A DNA stretch of 35,294 nt from Clostridium sp. (GTDB lineage: Bacteria; Bacillota; Clostridia; Clostridiales; Clostridiaceae), in NCBI GenBank assembly GCA_018372555.1, contig JAHAIU010000012.1, forward strand, positions 1 to 35,294. Reading direction: 5' to 3'. The notes beneath the pieces are model-generated. The model was given only the letters and a program-made list of their open reading frames with translations. It was not told the DNA's origin and searched no databases. A program made the translations under genes and the position numbers. This document shows, in pieces, positions 31,326 through 35,294 of this stretch (its first letter is position 1; each line of letters starts with the position of its first letter).

Positions 31326-32651
31326 TTGACTAAAGATATGACTACGGGAAGTCCCGTTAAATTAATTATTACCTTTTCTATTCCTTTACTTATAGGAAAT
31401 ATCTTTCAACAATTTTATAGTATGGCTGATACCGTTATCGTTGGAAGGATTCTTGGTGTTGATGCATTAGCTGCAGTTGGTTCTACTGGTGCTATGGCTT
31501 TCTTAGTTAATGGCTTTGTTATTGGTATTACTAGTGGATTTGCAGTTTTAGTTTCTCAAAGATTTGGTGCAAATGATGAAGAAGGTGTAAAGAAGTCCTT
31601 TGCAAGCTCATTAATTTTATCTGCTATTATGACTATTATAGTTACTGCAGTTAGTATGTGGTCTGCCAGACCTTTACTAGAACTTATGAACACTCCTGAT
31701 AATATTATTAGTGATGCTTTATCTTACATAATTGTAATTTATGCTGGAAATATAGCAATTATTTTTTACAATATGCTATCTAGTATTTTAAGAGCCCTTG
31801 GTGATAGTAAAACACCATTATACTTCTTAATTATTGCCTCCGTACTAAATATCATTTTAGATATTGTATTTATACTTAACTTTAATATGGGTGTAGCTGG
31901 TGCAGCTTATGCTACTATAATTTCTCAATCAGTTTCAGCAATTCTTTGTGCTTTCTATATAGTAAAGAAATTTCCTATATTAAGACTTAAGAAAAAGCAC
32001 TGGAAAATCAACAAAAATTATATGTCCAAGCAATTGAGAATAGGGATACCTATGGCCCTTCAGTTTTCAATTACTGCTGCAGGTGCAATGGTCCTTCAAG
32101 GAGCTTTAAACAACTTTGGATCTAAGATTATAGCTTCTTATACAGCTGCATCTAAAGTTCAGCAATTAGTAATGCAACCTGCTATTACTTTTGGTGTTAC
32201 AATGGCCACTTATTCTGGTCAAAACTTAGGAGCTGGAAGAATAGATCGTATAAAAGAAGGAGTTAAAAAATGTACTACTATTAGTATTATAGTTAGTATT
32301 GTATCAACTATTGTGGTGTTTTTATTTGGTGGAGCTTTTACAAAATTATTTATGAGTGGCAATGATTTAGAAGTTATTGCTTACTCAAAACATTATTTAA
32401 ATACTGTATCTATATTTTACATACCACTTGGACTAATCTTTATTTATAGAAATACCCTTCAAGGTATTGGAGAAAGCTTTGTGCCTATGATGGCAGGAGT
32501 TGCAGAAATGGTTGCTAGAACTATTGCTGCATTTACATTGCCTTTAATTATAGGATTCACAGGAATTGCCCTAGCAGATCCAGCTGCTTGGATAGCTGCT
32601 TGTGTACCTCTTATGATAACTTATCATAAAAGAATAGATAGAATAATGTAG
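31326..32651 (+). CDS. MATE-family multidrug efflux protein
   Basis: A 441-residue polytopic protein with two homologous halves of six membrane segments. The first begins ITFSIPLLIGNIFQQFYSMADTVIVGRILG, the second around LRIGIPMALQFSITAAGAMVLQ, both hallmarks of MATE exporters, closest in form to the NorM/DinF-like MepA group. MATE proteins expel cationic drugs in exchange for Na+ or H+. The start is TTG at 31326 with a GAGGGGG ribosome site; an ATG four codons later is also in frame. It is a single-gene transcript ended by a terminator in repeat copy D and diverges from the lipoprotein-TCS operon. Confidence 0.93.
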   Translation: MTKDMTTGSPVKLIITFSIPLLIGNIFQQFYSMADTVIVGRILGVDALAAVGSTGAMAFLVNGFVIGITSGFAVLVSQRFGANDEEGVKKSFASSLILSAIMTIIVTAVSMWSARPLLELMNTPDNIISDALSYIIVIYAGNIAIIFYNMLSSILRALGDSKTPLYFLIIASVLNIILDIVFILNFNMGVAGAAYATIISQSVSAILCAFYIVKKFPILRLKKKHWKINKNYMSKQLRIGIPMALQFSITAAGAMVLQGALNNFGSKIIASYTAASKVQQLVMQPAITFGVTMATYSGQNLGAGRIDRIKEGVKKCTTISIIVSIVSTIVVFLFGGAFTKLFMSGNDLEVIAYSKHYLNTVSIFYIPLGLIFIYRNTLQGIGESFVPMMAGVAEMVARTIAAFTLPLIIGFTGIALADPAAWIAACVPLMITYHKRIDRIM

Positions 32652-32826
32652 AATGGATAATTGATAATGAATAATTAAGGATGTAACTCCCTTAGGAGTT
32701 ACTGAAAAGCTAAATGGCTTTATACAAAAACCCTCTATTTTTTAAATAGGGGGTTTTCAATAATCTGTAAAACTCCGTCAGGAGTTTTATCCTTCATTTT
32801 ACATTATAAATTTCAAATTATACATT
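32647..32826. repeat. Hairpin-rich intergenic repeat, copy D
   Basis: A non-coding element starting at the MATE stop, with related ends: GTAGAATGGATAATTGATAA on the left, and ATAATGTATAATTTGAAATT reading from the right on the opposite strand. It holds hairpins at 32683-32702 (GTAACTCC/GGAGTTAC), 32727-32757 (terminator) and 32769-32788 (AAAACTCC-GTCA-GGAGTTTT). The last has the same 8-bp stem as the hairpin in copy B. The element fills the gap between the convergent MATE and methyltransferase genes. Confidence 0.6.
32727..32757. terminator. Bidirectional terminator between MATE and methyltransferase genes
   Basis: A 14-bp stem (32727-32740 with 32744-32757, one wobble, 3-base loop) with T runs on both strands. 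Confidence 0.8.
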
Positions 32827-32832
32827 ATAGAC

Positions 32833-33396
32833 TTACTTTTCTAGTATTATTCCATACATATTTACACCAAGGTTTATTTCTTCTACTTTAGTAAATCCAG
32901 CTTCTTTACTTAAACTAATTAAATCTTTACTATCTATTCTACGTGAAAGTGGTGGCCCAAAAGGTGTCTCACTATTATGAAACTCAACAATAAATGCTCT
33001 TCCATCTTCCTTAATTACTCTTTTGATTTCTTTAAGCATTTCTTTTTGATTATTTACTTCATGTAAAACGGTTACCATAATTGCTAAATCTGCTTTTTCA
33101 GATTCTAATGGTAAAGTATCTCCAACAACCTTGGTTGGAATTAAATTTGAAAGGGATAATTCTTTCTTTTTCTCTTCTAAGTATTCTAACATATCATCTG
33201 ATATATCTAATGCATAAATGCTATTACTGCTAATTTTTGCAGCTATATTTGAAAATAGGCCTGTCCCAGCTCCAATATCACATAATATCATTCCATCTTT
33301 AAACCCTAGCTTTTCTAATGTTTCTTTTGGGCTAAGTTCATTTATTCTATCTTCACTTTCTAATTTTAATTTCATTTTTTCAACAAATATATTCAT
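32833..33396 (-). CDS. Class I SAM-dependent methyltransferase
   Basis: A 187-residue methyltransferase. Motif I is LCDIGAGTGLFS (about residues 38-49), the acidic end of strand 2 is YALDISDDML, the motif II region is LAIMVTVLHEV, and the post-II strand is GRAFIVEFHN. The fold is the UbiE/Coq5-like Methyltransf_11 type that acts on small molecules. The substrate is unknown, and no neighbouring pathway points to one. It is transcribed as a single gene, convergent with the MATE pump. The ATG is followed by NIFVEKMKLKL, and an AAGAAGGATT ribosome site precedes it. Confidence 0.87.
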   Translation of the reverse strand: MNIFVEKMKLKLESEDRINELSPKETLEKLGFKDGMILCDIGAGTGLFSNIAAKISSNSIYALDISDDMLEYLEEKKKELSLSNLIPTKVVGDTLPLESEKADLAIMVTVLHEVNNQKEMLKEIKRVIKEDGRAFIVEFHNSETPFGPPLSRRIDSKDLISLSKEAGFTKVEEINLGVNMYGIILEK

Positions 33397-33533
33397 ATAT
33401 AATCCTTCTTTCCTATAAATTACTCTTACTATAATTATACTTATATATTTATATTAGTCTATCTAAATATTCAAATTTATAAATACTATAGTTTCAAATA
33501 ACCTATTTAATAATATTCCATTAATGATAATTA

Positions 33534-33562
33534 TTGACTACTTCTGAGAATTATTGTAAAAT
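33534..33562 (+). promoter_or_regulatory. Promoter of thiT
   Basis: TTGACT (33534-33539), exactly 17 bp, TAAAAT (33557-33562). Transcription would begin a few bases before the TPP aptamer. Confidence 0.7.
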
Positions 33563-33578
33563 GAATGTAAATAAATAT

Positions 33579-33668
33579 TACGTGCTAGGGGTGCCTTATG
33601 GCTGAGAAATGATAATCATTAACCCTCTTTACCTGATCTGGATAATACCAGCGTAGGAAAGTCACTTG
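33579..33668 (+). ncRNA. TPP riboswitch (THI-box)
   Basis: The conserved THI-box elements are present in order: GGGGTGCC (33588-33595), GGCTGAGA (33600-33607), ACCC (33622-33625), then CCTGATCTGGATAATACCAG (33632-33651) and CGTAGGAAAG to close. This aptamer binds thiamine pyrophosphate and lowers expression when thiamine is plentiful. It precedes a thiamine transporter gene, as expected. Confidence 0.95.
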
Positions 33669-33702
33669 TATGTTATTAGCAATATTTATATTAGCTATAA
33701 TG

Positions 33703-33735
33703 TACCTCCTAGCAAAATTTAGGAGGTATTTTTTT
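33703..33735 (+). terminator. Riboswitch expression platform: terminator that also hides the ribosome site
   Basis: TACCTCCTA (33703-33711) pairs with TAGGAGGTA (33720-33728), followed at once by seven T and then the thiT ATG. The right strand of the stem is the thiT ribosome site. The hairpin can therefore both end transcription and block translation when TPP is bound. Confidence 0.85.
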
Positions 33736-34380
33736 ATGACTAATATTTTTAATACTATAAAAGAAGGATTTATAGAAATATTCAAAAATCCTTTATCTAT
33801 TGCTGCATTACTTGGATTAATGATAGTGATTTTAGCCTTAATTAGCTTTAAGAAAATAAAGCTTGACTCTAAAACTATGGCGAGAATTGGACTAGCTTTA
33901 GCCTTAGCTACTATTCTTGATTTTATTAAGGTAATAGACTTGCCTAATGGTATTGGTAGTATCAACTTAGGAAGTGTTGTTCCTATAATAGTTATTGCTT
34001 TATTTTATGGTCCTGAAATTGGAATGCTTACAGGATTATTATTCGGGCTAATAAACCTTATTATAAGCCCTTATATTGTTCATCCTCTTCAAGTACTATT
34101 TGATTATCCACTTCCATATATGGCTGTTGGGCTTGCTGGATATTTTAAGAATAAAAAGCTAATTGGTGCTTCTGTTGGAATGTTCTTTAAGTTTATTTTC
34201 CACTTTATTTCTGGATTTTTATTCTTTGGGCAGTTTGCTCCAGATGGTTGGTCTCCTGCTCTTTACTCATTTGTAGCTAATGCTTCTTATGTAGGAAGTA
34301 ATTTAATAATAGTTATTGTATTGCTTCTAATACTACCTATTGAAACAGTATTTAAAAAGGTATTTGCTGTTTCACAATAG
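33736..34380 (+). CDS. thiT: ThiT, thiamine transporter S component
   Basis: A 214-residue membrane protein with about six segments, the substrate-binding (S) subunit for thiamine of an ECF transporter. The N-terminal IARIGLALALATILDFIKVI-type region, LGSVVPIIVIALFYGPEIGMLTGLLFG and the C-terminal block KFIFHFISGFLFFGQ with YSFVANASYVGSN fit ThiT; the His, Tyr and Asn in the last block match its known thiamine-binding face. The start is the ATG at 33736 with AGGAGG inside the expression-platform hairpin; a longer reading from 33670 would begin within the riboswitch leader. The TPP riboswitch upstream confirms the substrate. The ECF energising module must be encoded elsewhere. Confidence 0.94.
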   Translation: MTNIFNTIKEGFIEIFKNPLSIAALLGLMIVILALISFKKIKLDSKTMARIGLALALATILDFIKVIDLPNGIGSINLGSVVPIIVIALFYGPEIGMLTGLLFGLINLIISPYIVHPLQVLFDYPLPYMAVGLAGYFKNKKLIGASVGMFFKFIFHFISGFLFFGQFAPDGWSPALYSFVANASYVGSNLIIVIVLLLILPIETVFKKVFAVSQ

Positions 34381-34408
34381 TCTAATATTATTACTATATT
34401 GTTAATAT

Positions 34409-34429
34409 GAGCTGCCGAAAAGGCAGCTC
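34409..34429. terminator. GC-rich hairpin between thiT and pullulanase
   Basis: Perfect 8-bp stem GAGCTGCC-GAAAA-GGCAGCTC between convergent genes, 2 bp from the pullulanase stop. Neither strand has a proper T tract, so it may act as a weak bidirectional terminator or a transcript-end stabiliser. Confidence 0.5.
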
Positions 34430-34431
34430 AA

Positions 34432-35294
34432 TTAGCAATAGAAAATCAATATAGAATACGACTTTAATCTAGGCAAACTATTACCTCTTACAGTTTCTAA
34501 TACTTCCAATCCTGCTACTTTATGATTTCCTATTATATAAAAGCTTCCTTCTATAGGAGGTTCAATATAATTATTAATATCATAATTATCTATAGACGTA
34601 GCATTAAATATAATATAAAAATTATTTACATTTCTATTATTTATTTTAATCTTACTTATTTTGTATTTTAATACTCCTACTCTTTCATCACTATTTAGAA
34701 AGCTTATCTCTACATTATTTAATTCTTTAGTATTTACCCTTCTAATTTCTGATATCCCTTTTCTAATAGAAATTAATCCTTTTATATAATTAAAGACTTC
34801 TTTAAATCTAATTTTATCTTGCCACTTTATCTCATTTATTTCATCTGAACTCTTGTAACTATTACTGTCTCCTTTTTTAGTCCTTAATATTTCGGCTCCT
34901 CCATGCATAAATGGAATCCCTTTAGAAAATAAAATTATTGCTAATGCAAGAATATTCCTTCTAACATTTAAATTATTAAAGATATTATTTTCTTCTATAT
35001 TTCTATACTGATAATCTTCTATATTTACATTAAGGCTTTTTTCTATTTGATCCCATAATGTAAAATTATCATGTGAATCTATATAATTTATACTTTCTGT
35101 AGACTTATTAGTAAAGGTATAAATTGATCCTTTCATTCCTTCAATAATACTCCAAGCTATTTTGGGATTATGAGCACTTCCAGTTACAAACCCAATTGAA
35201 GGATAATTATTTCCTCTTATATTGTCTCTAAAATTATCATTAAATATAGAAAAGCCTTCATTTCTTTGATCTCCCCTTTTTATTCCATTACTTA
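34432..35294 (-). CDS. pulA: Type I pullulanase (N-terminus outside window)
   Basis: The C-terminal 287 residues of a GH13-family debranching enzyme; the frame is open to the window edge. FSIFNDNFRDNIRG and INYIDSHDNFTLWDQI (conserved region IV, with the transition-state His-Asp) match type I pullulanases. So do LAIILFSKGIPFMHGGAEILRTKKGDSNSY and DEINEIKWQDK. After the barrel comes a short beta-sandwich domain ending LPRLKSYSILIFYC. The enzyme hydrolyses alpha-1,6 branch points of pullulan, glycogen or starch. Whether it is secreted depends on the missing N-terminus. Some residues differ from the usual set (NYIDSHDN for NYVSCHDN), but nothing catalytic is lost in the part seen. Confidence 0.9.
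   Translation of the reverse strand, partial: SNGIKRGDQRNEGFSIFNDNFRDNIRGNNYPSIGFVTGSAHNPKIAWSIIEGMKGSIYTFTNKSTESINYIDSHDNFTLWDQIEKSLNVNIEDYQYRNIEENNIFNNLNVRRNILALAIILFSKGIPFMHGGAEILRTKKGDSNSYKSSDEINEIKWQDKIRFKEVFNYIKGLISIRKGISEIRRVNTKELNNVEISFLNSDERVGVLKYKISKIKINNRNVNNFYIIFNATSIDNYDINNYIEPPIEGSFYIIGNHKVAGLEVLETVRGNSLPRLKSYSILIFYC

Noticed and set aside
33585..33965. 126-codon minus-strand ORF across the TPP riboswitch and thiT start
   Set aside because: It runs antisense through a structured RNA and a recognised gene, with no ribosome site.

Overview
The window is very AT-rich, low-GC Firmicute DNA with strong AGGAGG-type ribosome binding sites, frequent TTG and GTG starts, intrinsic terminators with T tails, a THI-box riboswitch and a gene set typical of a clostridium. 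It is best read as a chromosomal segment of a Clostridium sensu stricto species. Genus is inferred from composition and gene families; no rRNA or other phylogenetic marker is present. No tRNA, rRNA, CRISPR array, intact transposase or phage gene was seen.

Layout. 1-4150: a truncated Kup potassium transporter, a CDGSH iron-sulfur protein, an aldehyde dehydrogenase and a membrane-anchored NERD-domain protein. 4500-5550: a 59-residue membrane peptide and a lipoprotein. 5620-10240: a five-gene operon (ABC ATPase, two permeases, response regulator, histidine kinase) of the lantibiotic-immunity (LanFEG/Cpr) type, preceded by helically phased direct repeats. 10410-14720: a two-domain acetyltransferase, then a divergent five-gene YtrA-type operon (ATPase, membrane protein, GntR regulator, ATPase, membrane protein) with a consensus promoter and operator dyads. 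14810-17650: small membrane proteins (one frameshifted), a membrane-tethered excisionase-like HTH protein with 11-bp tandem repeats upstream, bioY under a BirA-type operator, and an acetyltransferase. 17850-22070: a marR-ABC-ABC operon for a heterodimeric exporter, with two near-identical 20-bp operators. 22200-23910: very small ORFs with their own terminators, then a DUF368 (PopT-type) membrane protein. 24250-27720: a second heterodimeric ABC exporter pair. 27890-31140: a lipoprotein-response regulator-histidine kinase operon whose kinase lacks a standard start codon. 31320-35294: a MATE efflux pump, a SAM methyltransferase, a TPP-riboswitch-controlled thiT, and the 3' part of a type I pullulanase.

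How it fits together. Much of the window is about envelope stress and export: a peptide-immunity-type ABC system with its own two-component system, a YtrA-type ABC locus, two heterodimeric multidrug-type exporters, a MATE pump, a predicted undecaprenyl-phosphate translocase and an orphan lipoprotein/two-component sensor. Regulation is unusually readable in the sequence: MarR, BirA, GntR and OmpR-type sites sit on or next to recognisable promoters. Four intergenic hairpin-rich repeats with A-rich and T-rich arms (near 10.3, 17.8, 24.1 and 32.7 kb) punctuate the region. Two of them share a 40-nt stretch exactly, in opposite orientation.
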